Shown: positions 29,879-44,800 of the stretch, one piece after another
How the letters are laid out: the number at the start of each line of letters is the position of its first letter
Numbering within the stretch: the first letter of the stretch is position 1
NCBI RefSeq assembly: GCF_023078275.1
Contig: NC_062978.1
Span: 5,222,585-5,286,584, forward strand
Direction: 5' to 3'
DNA length: 64,000 nucleotides
From: Leguminivora glycinivorella
Lineage: Eukaryota; Arthropoda; Insecta; Lepidoptera; Tortricidae
Notes under the pieces: generated by a model
Databases searched by the model: none
The model's input: the letters and a program-made list of their open reading frames with translations, nothing else
What the model was told of the DNA's origin: nothing
Translations under genes and position numbers: made by a program

Positions 29879-32800
29879 GTGAGTTGGATTTTTATGGCGG
29901 TATCTTTAAGTTTCTTTAGCTGTATCTTTTATCTAGGTATATATAAATCTTCATAGATTGCCTATCTAATAAAAATATGTGTGATAATTATTTTAAATCC
30001 TATAATATTAGCACAGACTAACATTGTCTTTAATTTATTTAAACTTAATACGTAAGTGCGCATATAGCATATTTACTTAGCATATTTATTGATAGTACCT
30101 TATTACTTTTATTAGTATCTATTATACAATGTAATATGTAAAAATTCCTACATTTCTTGGAACACTTATTGATTTGTAGTACTTAAGAAGTAGCATAAAA
30201 CTAATAAACAATTGAACGCGATAAATACCTGGATTTTAACGACATCTTATCAGAAAGGTCGTTGACCTCAAGTCAAAGTTCATTGACCTGTATTTCTGAA
30301 ATCGCTATGCATTTACAATTAAGTAAATATTATTGTTGTTATTATTTAAGAAATGATAGACGTTGAGTAGTTATAGCATTTCGTTATACATATAGTAAGT
30401 GCAACTTACTACATATTTACTTAGTAATTATTATACATATGCATCATTATTTATAAATTTTATAACTACCCTCCGGTATTGAATTATGAAGGCTATTGCG
30501 CAATAGGTTACTTAGTACTACTACATACTTGTTTACAATGAAAATATATTTGTTTTTAAATGGTTCAGATGAAAACACTAAAATACATATATCTCTTTGA
30601 ATATACTTACGTTTGTTTTGATGAAGAAAACATGGTTCTAATTTATGAATGAACTGAACGTCCGTGTAGGTACTTTTACAATGCAAATGAAATAAAAGTT
30701 TGCGTTCAAAACAAACAAAGTTTAATCAGGTTACTCAAAGGCTACTCGCTTTGTGAGTTAATTAATCCCAGGGCCCGTAGCCAAGAGTACAACCGTGCAC
30801 GCTCAGTAGCGTTATCATAATAATCTCTCTATCGCTCTTGCTCATTGGTGAGACTGAGACAGTTGCGTATCGGTCGCCACGGAGTGTTAACGATTTGTAT
30901 TCTTGGCTACGGGCCTGATCCATATTTATGCAGTAGCCTTCGTAACGTATGGAGTTAATAACAAGCCTTAGAGCTTTATTGCGCTTTAAACAACCGTTGC
31001 ACTATAGTTCTTAAGGTTTACACTTAAGGTCCACAAGGTCTTTATGAAGTAGTAAGCACTGAGCCCTTACTAATGCCTACCAACGGAAACTTTTTTATCA
31101 GCGTTTTTGAGCTTAACTCTTCAATGCGCACGGAATCTTTCTAACCGTCAGTAAGCTCAGGTAAAAAGTTTAAAAACTTTGCTATCCTTTCATATTAAGT
31201 CAGAAAAAAGTACTGTAGAAGGGGAAAAAAATGAAAAAATGGAACCGTCGATTCATCCCTCTTTTAACCATTTTTACGCGAAAGTAACCCGTAATGGTTC
31301 GCGGGTATTATGGTCGGGTTCAGAATGCGTTTCGCGATTGTTTGTAAACATGTTTTCGCGGCCTGTTTTTGCTTGACATCGTATTTCGCTTCGGGGACAT
31401 TTTAGTACAGTAGAATTTAACATTCACAAAGTAATGTTATTAGTTTTGATACCGCTTTTTCTTTGGTGTATGGTATCTTTGGTATCTATTTCAGGTTTTG
31501 CACTTACCTATATATAAACACTATTATGTACAGCATGTAGTTGCGCTCTCTCGGAAGGGTTTCCACGGAAGACCAGCGTCGAGATCCTTAAGTGGTATCT
31601 TGAGATTAAGCTGAGTGGAGACCCTATCAGTGACGCTTAACAATAAATTAGTACTGTCTATGTAATCCCTAAATTTAAGCGTTTTCTGAAAAAATTTCTT
31701 CTATTCTATTCTATTCAAAGCTCTGAAAATGCTTATATTTTTTTAATTTATTAATTTTATGAATAATACCCATTTTTTCTACATTCTGTAATTTTTTTAT
31801 ACTTTTAAGTGTTCATGAAAGAAATTATTTTAATGAAGTAGTGATTTATTATTATTTACAGCTGCTTATCCTTAACCTCATCTCGGACACTGGCGATCAA
31901 ATATATGAAAGAGGCGCGTTCCTAGCACACAGTCTAAGCTCGTGTAGGTGAACGCGTACTATATGCTTGTATGAGTGAAATATGACAGGTCGACTGTTCG
32001 CGTTTTTGACAGGCGGTAACTGTGAGGTAACCGAGACGGGGTGGGCGGCACTTTCAGCGGGGAGCGGGAGTGGCCATACTGTACGATAGTACTCTTTATT
32101 ATACTGTGCCTTAACTTTCAACCTCTTGACCGCGAAAGATGACGCGCGCTTTCTTGACAACGATCAAAATTACGGCTCGCGCTCGATAGTAACGGCGGCG
32201 TTTAAGGGGTTAAAAGCATCGCAGATTTCAGCGACTTATATATTTGTCAAGGTTGTAAAGTTTATCATATTTTTTTGTCAGGTCTGCGAAGAGCAACAAT
32301 GCGAGGAGCAAGTGTTCCCACTGGCCGTGAGCTACATGGACCGCTTCCTAGCGCAGCGCGCCATCTCGCGGCAGCAGCTGCAACTGCTGGCGGCTACAGC
32401 AATGCTGCTCGCCTCCAAGTTCCGACAGTGTCACCCCCTCTCTGTGGACCTCCTCTGTGCTTATACTGACAACTCAGTTCACCCTCATGAAGTTAGGGTA
32501 AGTACAAAGATAGTATTTACCTGTAGGCCTAGCGCATGATGGCCGCGTAGGTAGGTATGTCGTGAAGATAGATGACCTGTCTTCTTCTAACTGTATTAAT
32601 GACATAAGGAAAGATAGTATTTATCTGATCTACGTATACAAAGATCTAGGTTGCAAAGGCGTATATGTGGCCCTGTAGCTAACCCTGTGATCTAAAAATA
32701 TGTCCTAAGTTGTAAAAGGCGTGTATGTATGAGGATTATTTCGATAGCTATTTTTGCACTACTGTACAATAAATAATGCTTCGTTTCGTGTCCAAGTTAT

Positions 32801-35800
32801 CTTTCTCTATCGGTGTGACATTGCCACGGAGCTCGGAGTGTTAATGATTGTACTCAGGAAGTCTAGGGCTGCCAAGAAGAAGAACATCTTATCTGGACGC
32901 CCTAGGTATCGCTGGAGAAACAGGGTCCAGACGGATCTGCGTGAACTCCCAGTCATTTGGCGAAAAGTAGCACAGGACCAAGAAAAGTCTTGGGTCGGAT
33001 GCCAATTCTCATGTTCCGAGGTATTGAGGCAACGGAGTAGTAGAATTATCTATCCAATGTCTAATGTCAAAACGATTATTAGCATCAGAAAAGATCGTAT
33101 TACCTACAGAGCATTTTCTTTCCTTAGCCGTGATAATTGTAAACATCCTACTCCGGAAACGAGTTACGACACACGAAAGCAGCAAGCGTGCTCTAAACAA
33201 TCACGTAGGCTTCTTTAATTAAACCACATTATGATACCATCTAATGAAGGCGTGATTCAACCGCGAAAGGTCAAGTGGTTCCTACATCCTTCGGCCACCG
33301 CAACCTGCGCTGCCCATTGTTTTGGCCAAGTCTCGATTAGCCGAGTCAAATGTCACCCTACAAAGATGACCCCCATATTACCCGTTTCCTTAAATCGCCT
33401 GTGGTTTCCGGTAATTACTTCTTCCGACACTTTCTTGGGGAGGGAAATGTCGTCATTGTAAGTCGCGGCCTGTGACGACTCGGGCACTGGTTATGGTTAC
33501 TTACGGGCTTCCGACGGAAATGTGGGCGAACTGATATCAAGATAAGGCTTATTATAGTTCCCATTAGTTTACCTTTAAAATCGTAGCATAGACATGTTCT
33601 AATGACGAAAGAATGTGGTGGTTCAAAGCGCTGCTATTGTTGGCATTAACAATTAAACACGTTGCTGCACTGGAGAAAGTAACTGCATTTGTATAGTGCA
33701 CTGTATTGTGCAGACAGACATACAGAACATTCCCACAGTCCTCCAAAATATCATAATGCGTAATATCCAGGTAGGCAGGTGCGACTCGATCAATTAGAGC
33801 GGTCGCTGCGCGTTGACTTTGTCACTAGATTCACACGCACCGCCAGTCAGGTGTCAAAAAATTAATTTCCTACGTTATCACTCGAAACCCAGGTTATTGA
33901 ATACTAAACTGTAAACCAATTATAACATAACATTTGTGGGAACATCTCACTTGATGCTTAGATAGATAACATAACACAAAATGCATAGGTTCCATAATTA
34001 AGTATAAATTAAAATACCATATAATATAACAGAGCGTGAGAAGCGCCTCGCATACTCAAGGTGCCGTATGGCGTCGTGGGACATACTTCCTTGCAATTAA
34101 TGCGTGCGATGTCAACGATAAACTCATCGTACGCATATACAATGAGGTCGTATCGCGTAGGGTCAGTTTCACATTCCCATGCCTTACGAATTATTACGCA
34201 GCTTACAGGCAACACATGCTTCTTCAATTAAACTTCATGTCAATGGATATTTTATCGTGCGACCATGTTTATCTCTTTTATTACAATGTGGTTTTGTTTA
34301 CAGTATTAGTCCAAATGTATTTCAATAACCGATAAGCTTTCTTTATTATGGATGAATGAACTTTGTTAAGATAAATAAACATTTTAATTACGGAAACTCT
34401 ATCATAGTGGAGTTTTGTGGCTTCACATTGTCTTTGTTATTTTAATATCCGGCTCCCCTTTTATAAACAATCCTTGGTTTATATTTTCACATGTGCCGAT
34501 TTGTACTTTTTGCGGTTTCCTGACCCGCCGAGTATGACGGTTACGACTCAATTGCAAAGAATACGTATTCTCGGGTCCTCCTTAAATAAGTGGATGGTAA
34601 TTGCATTGGGTGAAATTATAAAGTTGCAAGGGACGAGGTTCACATGGGGTGTCTCCCTTGGAAGACACAATGGTTGCCGTTCGTACCTGCAGATACCTAA
34701 AACCCATAATATTATAAATGCAAAAATGTGCCTGTCTGTTTGTTACCTCTTTACGTTTAAATAAGTCGCTATTAGGGTTCTCAAAGGTCGGTAATGCGTA
34801 AGTGGCTCACCTGATGGTGCTTATGTCCATGGGCGGCGATAACTGCTTCCCATCAGGCGGTTCGTCTGCTCGTTTGCTGCCTATTTTATAATATATATAT
34901 ATATATTTTTTTTTATACTACGTCGGTGGCAAACAAGCATACGGCCCGCCTGATGTAAAGCGGTCACCGTAACCTATGGACGCCTGCAACTCAAACAGTG
35001 TCACAAGCGCGTTGCCACCCTATTAGAAACTTGTACACTCCCTTTTGCTGTGTTAAGTACACAGCAAAAAGGAATGTACAAGTTCTAAGGAGGGTTCGGG
35101 TTGCCGTCGACTCAAAGGACAATAGACGGAACAAGTTAGTTCCGTAAGTCCTCTCGTCATCAGCACACCGCACCCTCGTTGAGCTCTGGCAGCCTTACTC
35201 ACCGGCAGGAACACAACACTATGAGTAGGGTCTAGTGCTATTTGGCTGCGGTCTTCTGTAAGGCGGAGGTACTACCCCAGTTGGGCTCTGCTCTAGATTC
35301 GAGCGAGACGATATCCGCTGTGCTGTGCCCTACCACACAAAGCGGAATATCATTCGCTATGCCCTACCTCCTCCTAAAATTATATATTAACCGATTTAGT
35401 TAACATATGGTACAGAAATAGTTTGAGTCCCGGGGAAGGACTTAGGATACTTTTGATCTCGGAAATAATCCTTTAAGACGGCAGAAATTGTCTCACTTCT
35501 ACCCCGAAAGTAAGATGAAATAAGGAACCTTTTGAGGGTAGATTTTGTATACATTTATTTACTTAAAACCTAAAGATTGTTGTTGTTGTTGTATGTCCTA
35601 AGGACTATATAAAAGATCTTGTTTTCTATCTTGAGACACCGCCTTGGCCTCGTTCCAGCGTATATTCCCTCAGTTCTCACGCTATAAAAAAAGATACTAT
35701 TTTTTGTAGATATAAATAGAAAATACTAGTATTAAAAGCTGGCCTTCTCTTGCAGCAATGGGAGCTACTGCTGCTGCAGCGGTTGAACTGGCAGCTGTCG

Positions 35801-38800
35801 ATCGCAACAGCGTTCGACTTCATCGAGCCGTTCCTGGCGCGGGTGCCGTGGGGTCGCGCCAACCCACTCGTGCGCACTCACGCCCTGACGCTTACATCCG
35901 TCTGTTATACTGGTAAGTGTCTTTACAAGCTTTTATTCTACTACCTTGTGCTAGTTGTATGTTAGTTTGGCTCAAAACTTAAAAGCTAACCCACCCACTT
36001 CCCGGTTTCCGATTGAGCTGAAATTTTGCACACATAATATGTAAATCACGTGACAATGCAATGTTATGGTATCATGGAGCTGATCTGATGATGGAGCAGA
36101 AAGGTGGTTATAGGATTACTGTTACGAGGGTCATGCCAAAAGAAGTTAGATACTCCATGGTCATTTGATCGATACTGGCCAGTTATACACCATTGTAAAG
36201 GTAGGTTATTTGCTTATAAATTTAAAAATGGAACACTTGGAAATTCTTAGGATTCTTTTTTTAATTATTTTTTTTCTAAATAATTTTGGCGGGAATTTTC
36301 CGCAATAATGGAGGTTACTGGACGTGATTTTCGTGTTATGATATATTATGACTTTAAAAAAGGTTTAAAACCTCAAGAGTGTTTTGAACAAAAGTTAAAG
36401 TTGAGACTAAAAAGTCTCGACTTTTGGAGAGTCTGCGTGTTCACGTGCAACTGTTTTTAATTGGTTTGCTGAATTTAAAAGAGGACGGGAGAGCTTTAAA
36501 GATGAGGCGAAGACCGGACGGCCGCCAACCGCAGTCACTGAAGAAAATGTACAGGCTGTGGAAAAAAATATTCGTGCGAACCGACGAATTACATATGTAG
36601 AGCTCGAACGTGAACTGGGCTTTGGATCAGCAGCATTGCAAACTATAATTCATAGTAAACTGTCTCTTCATAAGCGTTTTTCAAGATGGGTGCCGCACAA
36701 GCTCACCAATTTATAGAAACCCCGTCGCATGGATTGGTGCAAATTTATGATAGATAAATTCGACGCAGGCGAGAAAAAAAACGTATATGATATACTTACA
36801 GGTGACGAAACATGGCTATATAACTACGATCCCGAAACAAAGCAACTGTCCACAGTATGGTGTTTTGTAGATGAACCGACGCCAACAAAATGTCGCCGAA
36901 CCCGAAGTACACAAAAACAAATGGTTGCCTCATTTTTCTGCAAGCCGGGACATATTGCTACAATAGTGCTAGAAGATCAAAAGACAGTTAATTCAGAATG
37001 GTATGTGACAGTTTGTGCCCCAAGAGTACTGTCAGCTTGGTGTGACAAGCGGCCGAAGTCAGGAACCCGGCACCTGCTCTGGCACCACGACAACGCTGCC
37101 CCGCACACTTCCGCTAGAACACTTGACTATTTCAGCTCAAAAACGTGGCTATTCTGCCCCACCCCCATATTCCCCTGACCTAGCCCCCTGTGATTTTTAC
37201 CTTTTTCCTAAAATTAAAGAAAAATTAAAAGGAAAGAGATTTGAGAACAAAGAAGACGCCCTGGCTGCGTATAATTATGAAATTTCTGAGGTGTCTAAAG
37301 AAGAGTGGTCATCGGTATTTTCTAAGTGGTTTAGACGAATGGAAAAGTGTATACGTGTTCACGGTGAATACTTCGAAAAAATAGATAGCTGTAATAAAGA
37401 ATAAAGTATGTAAATTTTGAGTATCTAATTTCTTTTGGCATGACCCTCGTATGAAACGTCATATCCTTGCGTCGTTATAGGATTACTGTTATGAAACGTC
37501 GTATCGTTGCTATGAAGCGTCGTATCGATGCTTGTTGAAAGAAAGGTACAGTCGGCGATAAAAGCTTGTGCCAAAAATGAAATTTTTGAAAAAAAACTTA
37601 TTTACTATATCAAGTCGTTTCTCTACGAAGGGCTAGTTGCATCAACCACATTCGGCAAACACATCATCAATAGAGTAAAATGTCAAAATTGTGAAAAAGT
37701 GAAAAAAAAAAACCGGCCAAGTGCGAGTCGGGCTCGCGCACAAAGGGTTCCGTAGCAGCAAATATAATAAACCAATAACTTAACCAAAATTACAGTTAAA
37801 TCAACCTATCTCAAAAACTATAAGAGATACTTTGATCAAACCAAAAATCGTTGAAAGAGTTAATTAGCATGCATCACCTCTATTTTTTTTAGAATTTTAT
37901 ACCCCGTAGTTATAAAAATAGAGGGGGGGGACATACTTTTTACGACTTTGAGAGCTGATATCTCAAAAACCGTTCACTTTAAGAAAAATGTTTTTTAGAA
38001 AACTTTATATCATTTTAAAAGACCTTTCCATTGATACCCCACACGGGTATGTACATCGAAAAAAAAATTTTCATCCCTCAGTTACATGTATGGGGGGCCC
38101 CACCCCCAATTCTTTTTTTTACTATTTAGTGTCATAATTTTGTAGCGGTTCATACAACACATATTCCCATCAAATTTCATCACTGTAGTACTTATAGTTT
38201 CCGAGTAAATCGGCTGTGACAGACGGACAGACGGACAGACGGACAGACGGACAGACGGACATGACGAAACTATAAGGGTTCCGTTTTTGCCATTTTGGCT
38301 ACGGAACCCTAAAAAGATGTCCGGGTTGGTCCCATTCCCATAGCAAAAGTTGCTATATGCTACAGCTTATGGGGAGCCTGAGGTTCTCAGTGGCTGGTGT
38401 AAAACCCTGTATGTTGGCACTGCAGGTTCAACAGCAATGACGGATAGATCGATCACGGACCACAGAGCAACATATATTACAGGGCATATGGATAAAGTTC
38501 AGTTTCAGTTATACACTTCGGCGACGAGGTGCTTGACTTGCCTGAGTCGTCGAAAAGATCAAAATAGGTATTCGGTCGAAAACCTTACGTGTAATAAATA
38601 TTATAGCCAACGACTACTGAACTCAAGTACCAATTTTGCTATAAGACTTTTTTCAGGGTCATTGTATTCTAAAATTTATATACTATGCCAATAAAGAACT
38701 ATTGCCTATTTTAAATTATCCGCTGTAGGTAGATATAGTATCTTTAGGTGTCGTGTGTGGGTATTTTGCTAGTACATAAATTCTCTAATACACCTACTGT

Positions 38801-41800
38801 GTAACATGCGGGTCCCAACTTCCTGCTTTGGTATGAATGTAGGTACCAATTAATTGGTAAGCGCGTGTGCGAATCGGTTTCATGCCTCATTTAAGGTTAA
38901 ACTTTCGTCAAACATATCGTAGTATGCAGTAATACTACTTCTATTATGTAAAGCCTGACCACTTGACCAGAAATATATGACTATTGACAAGAGGACGCGA
39001 TGAATTCGGTGACAGTTCAGTATAGTATGAAGAAAATCGTTCTAATAAAATTCCGCAACATGGCGCGTAGTTCATATGAGGCTTTAAACACTTTGTTAGT
39101 ACAAAAAATAAACATATTCGTAAACAGAAAAAACAACCCGCATCCTTACATTTGTACAAAAACAAAAATAGAATCTTTTAGTGATTTATTTTATTCCAGT
39201 TAACCTTAGAGCACTTGAGAACATGCTTTAAATATGGAAAAACACGGTTAACTCGCGTTTATTTCGAATCTTTCGGAGGACCGCCGATATAACGCATTCA
39301 ATAAATTTTAGTGTCCGCTAAAAGTACAAAAAACTCTAGCTTAATTACAAATCGTCCCTTTGTTTATGTAAGTCATAGTAGTGCGTGCACACGGAGTGAC
39401 AGGGGGGAGAAGGGGGGGGGGGGAGTGTATCGGAACGCACATGCCCGGCTGTGATATCGCACACCTTGCGCCGGCGCCCCTCAGCCACTGACCCCACTGT
39501 ACGAATTATACGTAAAAACTTTAATGGTACACTTTTAGGACTTATTATTTATAATGTGGGATGACCGCTTTAATTATCCACGTGTGCAGTAGGATGAATA
39601 AGATGAATTTTGTTTTCAAGGCAAAAAAAAATAGATACCTGCAGTACCGAACGTAAGAATTGTTCAAATATATATTTAGGAAGGATGGAGATTGTCTAGC
39701 TAAAGTTTAACCCCTTTAGAAAGGATGCTAAATATCTGTCTAAATCTCGTAGGTATCCTATCGTATCATAGCTTACTGGTACCTTCACATAATAGACCAC
39801 AATAAAGGATTCGTTTATAATAACTTAGTGACAGAGGCACCATTCGTACTAATAGACTGATCAACTTTAACAGGCGGTTTACTATGAAACTACCCATACA
39901 ATAAGGTTAGCAGACGCTGTAACGGTGACAGACAATTTGAACCAATGAACCAACCTTAAAATAATAACTCTAGCACCAAAATCGCTTCCAACTTTCTTTG
40001 GTCTCTGTTTTTAAAACACGTGTCGCCACGTGTTTCAAAAACCAATAAATGCCGAAAGACTATGATAGTTCGCGTTTTACAGCCGACTACCTATGTACCT
40101 ACAATTAAAATGTCAAGTACTGCCAGTATTAACATGCATGATAAATATTTTTTTACGACGTGCTCACTGATCGTGCAAGCTCAACCCTTCGGGGTTGGTG
40201 GAGGGTCACTGTTGGTCAGTGGCAATTACGTAGCATGACCGGTTAGGGTCCATAACTCCATAATAACATTAGTACGTAAGCCACAGTAACCGACGTATGC
40301 GTGAAACTGGGATACTTGATACGTGCATTCCATAATTGAAACCTTAGTCGTGAAGTTTATAAAAAGTATCAGTACCTACTTGTTCTATTTGTACTCACGA
40401 GTACCTACATGGTAGCTTTCCACTACTTAGGTAATGTTTACAAAGCGTAGGGTGATGTTATAGAACGCCAGGACCGAATGGTGGCCGCTATCAGATGTAA
40501 GAAGCGCCTGGCATCCGTTATGGCTCGTTGGGTGGACGACATTCGAAAAACTGCGGGGCACTTCTGGATGAGATTAGCCCAGGACCGGGATAAGTGGCGT
40601 ACACGAAGGAAGGCCTATGCTCGGCAGTGGGCGATTAATGGCTGAAATGATGATGATGATGATGTTAGAACGCAGGTCCTCTGTTAGAGATTAGAGGGCA
40701 TATCGCAAACATCAAAACCGTTATCTGCCTTTCTATATCTTTCAATAAGTCTTGCAATAAGGATTTTAGGGAAGCCGTAGAAACGTTAGAATTGAATTAT
40801 TGTTTCATATTACTTCGTTAGCAAAACCATGGTGATTATACGTATTCATTGTTATGTTCCATCATTGTATCTACCTATGTTCTACAGACAATAAATGAAT
40901 TATGAATAATAAATTAACTACCTAGGCGTTGTTCGAATTAACTGAATTTGGTTTTTAATCAATTCGGTTTTGAAATTGAATAGAATATGTTGTTCCATGT
41001 AAGTAATTTGACTCTTAAATAAGCTGTTCTCCTTTATTACTATTTAATTCCTTAGTTTCTCCTGTAAGTCCCAGTCTAATTGTAAATCTAATTGGTAATA
41101 CAAAGTACATGAAAGTGGGAAGATATTAGGTTAATTAACCATTGGCAGTTGTGCAGTGTTAACACTGCGCCCGATTAGGCCCGTATGGTCCATCGGAGCC
41201 TGATAACAGTTATTTATGGGTGACAGTTGGCTACCCTTATTTTGGTCCACGGCATTGATCACGTGCGTCGGAATTCTCTTTGGTTGCTCGAAAATTCGGT
41301 TTATGTTTACCGAAATGACTTACGTGGATCTACCAATCATCCCAAAATTTTCATCTTTCGTTTGTTCTTGTAAGATTGTATCTATTCTGTGAGCATTTGG
41401 CACCTTTACACAACACTATTAAATTTTAAGAACAATGTAAAAAAAAATCTCATAGAAATAAGTGTCAAGTCAAATAGGGATGACGACTATATAAAAAAAT
41501 GGCCTTCTGTTTAGTCCGTCAGTTAGATCGTCTAAAAATACTGAACACATTTTTCGCTTTTTCTAATTAATTAAAAAATACAAAGATATAGAGCATCAAA
41601 GTTCCGGAGTGGGGGCTTGTGACGTCACTTCTAAGTAAAAATTATACCTAGGCGTGACGTCACGCGAAGCTTCAACGTACTGTACCGTCGTCATTTTTCG
41701 TTTAGGTACGATAAAAAAGAAAAAAATACGTGTCTAAAATTCGTTGATAATCTAACTGACGGACTAATTAGTTTTTTTTTAGTCGTCTCGCCCATTATTG

Positions 41801-44800
41801 AATCTATACATACAGTTTGTACCAAGTAATTTTCATTACATAAGTAGGTATAGTGTACGAAATAACTTAGGTACTTAAATTGAAAGTAGTGTTGAAATAC
41901 AATCCGGAAAATTAGATCTACCTAAGTTTTAAGATTGGCATACATTTTTCTCTACATATTTTGATTATGGGCATTATCGCCCAATACGAAGGAGCTATGT
42001 CAAGGGTGGCCAGCTCGTGCGTTGGTGTCACATGTCTCCGCCGGAAGTGGCCCGTAATTGTTGGTGTTGGTACACAGCACACGAGGTGTGAAAGGGTAAT
42101 AGCACGACTTGACCCTAAACTTCCTCTTAATAACTAGTCTATGGTCCGCTATTAAAAGATATTGAGCGAGATCAGCCCCTTTTCTTTATGCAAATTGTAT
42201 TGTTCAATGTAATTGATCAGCCCCGTCGTTGCCGTGACTGCCTCGATTTTTTTTTTGTAACAAAACGTCTTACTTAAGATGTCGGGGTCTTAGTAGCCAG
42301 GTAGGCGCCGCTACCACTTAATATCTCATATCAAAATCTTGTCCAAATCCAGTTTAAGTTCAAGTTAGGTTGAGTTTGCATCTCCGATGTTCTAACCGTG
42401 TCATGGCCGCTTGGGTGCCGGGGCCGCGACAGCTGACTCGCGACAATCGAAGACGTCCCGCGGGCATTGTGCTACCTCTCCCCGACAAAGGTACGCGACA
42501 AAAGATCGTCTCGGCGCGCACCTGGCGTACCGACCCTTCCCAACCAACGCTAAGCATCAACCTCAACCCAACTTACTAAAGTCTATATTCAAGTAGTCGA
42601 GTAACAAGTTCTAAGTTACGTTCGATTCGTTTTCACAAATCTCAACGTGTCTTATAAATTCGGAACCAACAATCTCGCGTTTCCGTTCTTTGGAGGTGGA
42701 TGCGGATGTTCTCGTTTTTATCCTTTTTACTGCTTATCTATTTACCATGTGAACTGGTTTCTTCAACCAATAATTCGAGTGCAAAAAACGCGCAATGATT
42801 TCAAGGTTCTTTAAGACATTTAAATGTCAGTTGCTTTTGTTGAGCACATACATATGTGAAGTTGCTTGTCTTTTCATAAGCTGCCACTTCTAATTTATAA
42901 CCCAAGCAAAAAACTATAAAACATTATGCACCCGAGTCTATTACTAAAAACTTGTTTTGCAAAATAAGACATTAAATCTAAACGGCGAACATAAAAATGG
43001 CAACCCGTTTCGCACAATTAGACATTGACTATTTGCAACCCTTGCAATTTCGTGCATCTATTTGTGTTAGACGAGACGGGTTTGTCAAACGGAACTTAAC
43101 GGTCCTCGATGTCTGTTGCTTGGGGTTATTAAGTGTACAATTAGAAGGGCAAGGGGCAAGTGGTAAGACGCGGGGGTGTCTTGCCCCTTGGCGTGTGCTT
43201 GGCCAGCAGATGTTGGTGCCAACTGACAGGCAACCTGTCGCGCAACGGATCGCGCCGCTCCGCTGCCCGCGCCTGTTGAGATCTACTCTGATATGCACCG
43301 CGCAATCGTTGTCCGTAATGCGACCAAAAACCAAAACACTGTTCGTTAACATTTTGTGGCATGGGTCCAACGAAATCGTTCGGAGTGACCGGCGTTGTTG
43401 CAAAAGTGGAAAATCTGGGAACATTTTTCTAAGACTTTCATACCTATAATTTACCAGACGTTAGGTAAACGGCTTTAACATGCTGATAAGGGATCTAAAA
43501 GTGCCGAAATTAAGGTTTTAGTCGGCATGTTTGGATGTTCTGATGTCTCGTCTGCATCAAAGGTCGCATAACGCATAACCATAAATACTAAAAAGCTTTT
43601 GACCTTACATATTTCTTGAGCCACAAGGTAACCTCTTTAAATATGAACTCGCTTTAGTATCAACGACCGCTAGCCACCTTAAACATAATAAACCTAGGTA
43701 ACGTATAAGGCGCTTGTGTGTCTAGGGCGCTTTTTCTGATTAAAGTTATAAGCAGCCAGCGCTCGCGTGTGGCGATAATGTTTTTTCAGGGGTAGATAGC
43801 GTGAAGAAAAGTGTCTAAGGGCATGGTCGAGTTAAGTACTTACTTACAAACGGGTGTAGGTGGGCAGTGACCCTAGTGGAGGTAGAGCGGAAGGGTCCCG
43901 CCAGGTGTCCACACATCTGCCGTCTTGCCTGCGCCTGCGCCGCGCGGGCCACTACCAACTTACTTTAAATATCTTCAAACGTGTTTACGCTTCAATACTG
44001 CTACCGTTAGGTCACCGACTACGAGGGAGCTTCAATAGAAACTTGTCTTGTAGATAAATTTATATTTATAACTCACTGACTTCTATTGTTTAGAACTTTG
44101 ACATGCCTTCCCTAACGCAACTTTTCATAATAGAATATTTATTTAGGATCGTTATTGATTAGTCTTAGCCTCGATCGTTCTCCCAAAATGGGGTCGCTTC
44201 TAACTTGGCGAAATTGCAGCTGTGCCCTTAACTAGACGACTTAAGATGGTAAATTACCATTATTCGGTGCCATTGTCCCGGCGCACACAAAAAGATGCAG
44301 ACGGGGACGGAGTGCACAAATCTGGCAGCTGTTCGAGGTCGACTCCTTCCTTATTCTTCTAAACAACAATAGACTGCTCGGTATTGTGCAAAATGTAACA
44401 CCGATTTTTTCTGCGGTCCTTTCCAGTCGACCGGGAATAATGCGTTTTCTTTAAACGTCAAAACGTCGAAGGAATAGTTGACTTTTTCACTGGATCAAAA
44501 TTTTGTTGTAGAATATGTTCGATTCGATCGTCGGTCAGTGCGTGTTTGTTTTTATTACTTTTTATTAAGATCGTATGCTAAGTTGGCGCAGGTAGGCAAG
44601 GCCGCTGAGATGCAAGGTGTCCGCTCGAACCACCTGTTCCTATAATTGCCACAACAGATGCGCCGAATCCGGTTAACTTTATGAAAATGTATTTCTCTTA
44701 AAACACGAGACGATTTGTAGAAGTTTGAACGAATACTTCATCTCGATGAAATGTCAAGGTGTGGTGAAAAAGCAACAATCGTTTCTGTATTAAAAATGTA

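Larger units (their letters stand above)
29879..32281 (+). other. cyclin D intron 1
   Basis: The intron contains a MITE (30772-30915) and repeat B (31886-32112). The remainder is AT-rich with no other supported feature. It ends in TTTTTTTGTCAG. Confidence 0.85.
32498..35755 (+). other. cyclin D intron 2
   Basis: Contains an RTE C-terminal fragment (32838-32990) and SINE-like sequence (34795-35120). From 33000 to 34790 I see nothing beyond short chance frames. Ends in CTTCTCTTGCAG. Confidence 0.85.

Noticed and set aside
42370..42600. GC-rich patch with frames on both strands as an exon of another gene
   Set aside because: No splice context, domain or start evidence; frames are equally open on both strands. 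It lies inside cyclin D intron 3.
43029..43449. 150- and 131-codon frames on opposite strands
   Set aside because: They mirror each other, have no ATG-supported start or domain, and include a local inverted repeat (aaggggcaag / cttgcccctt).
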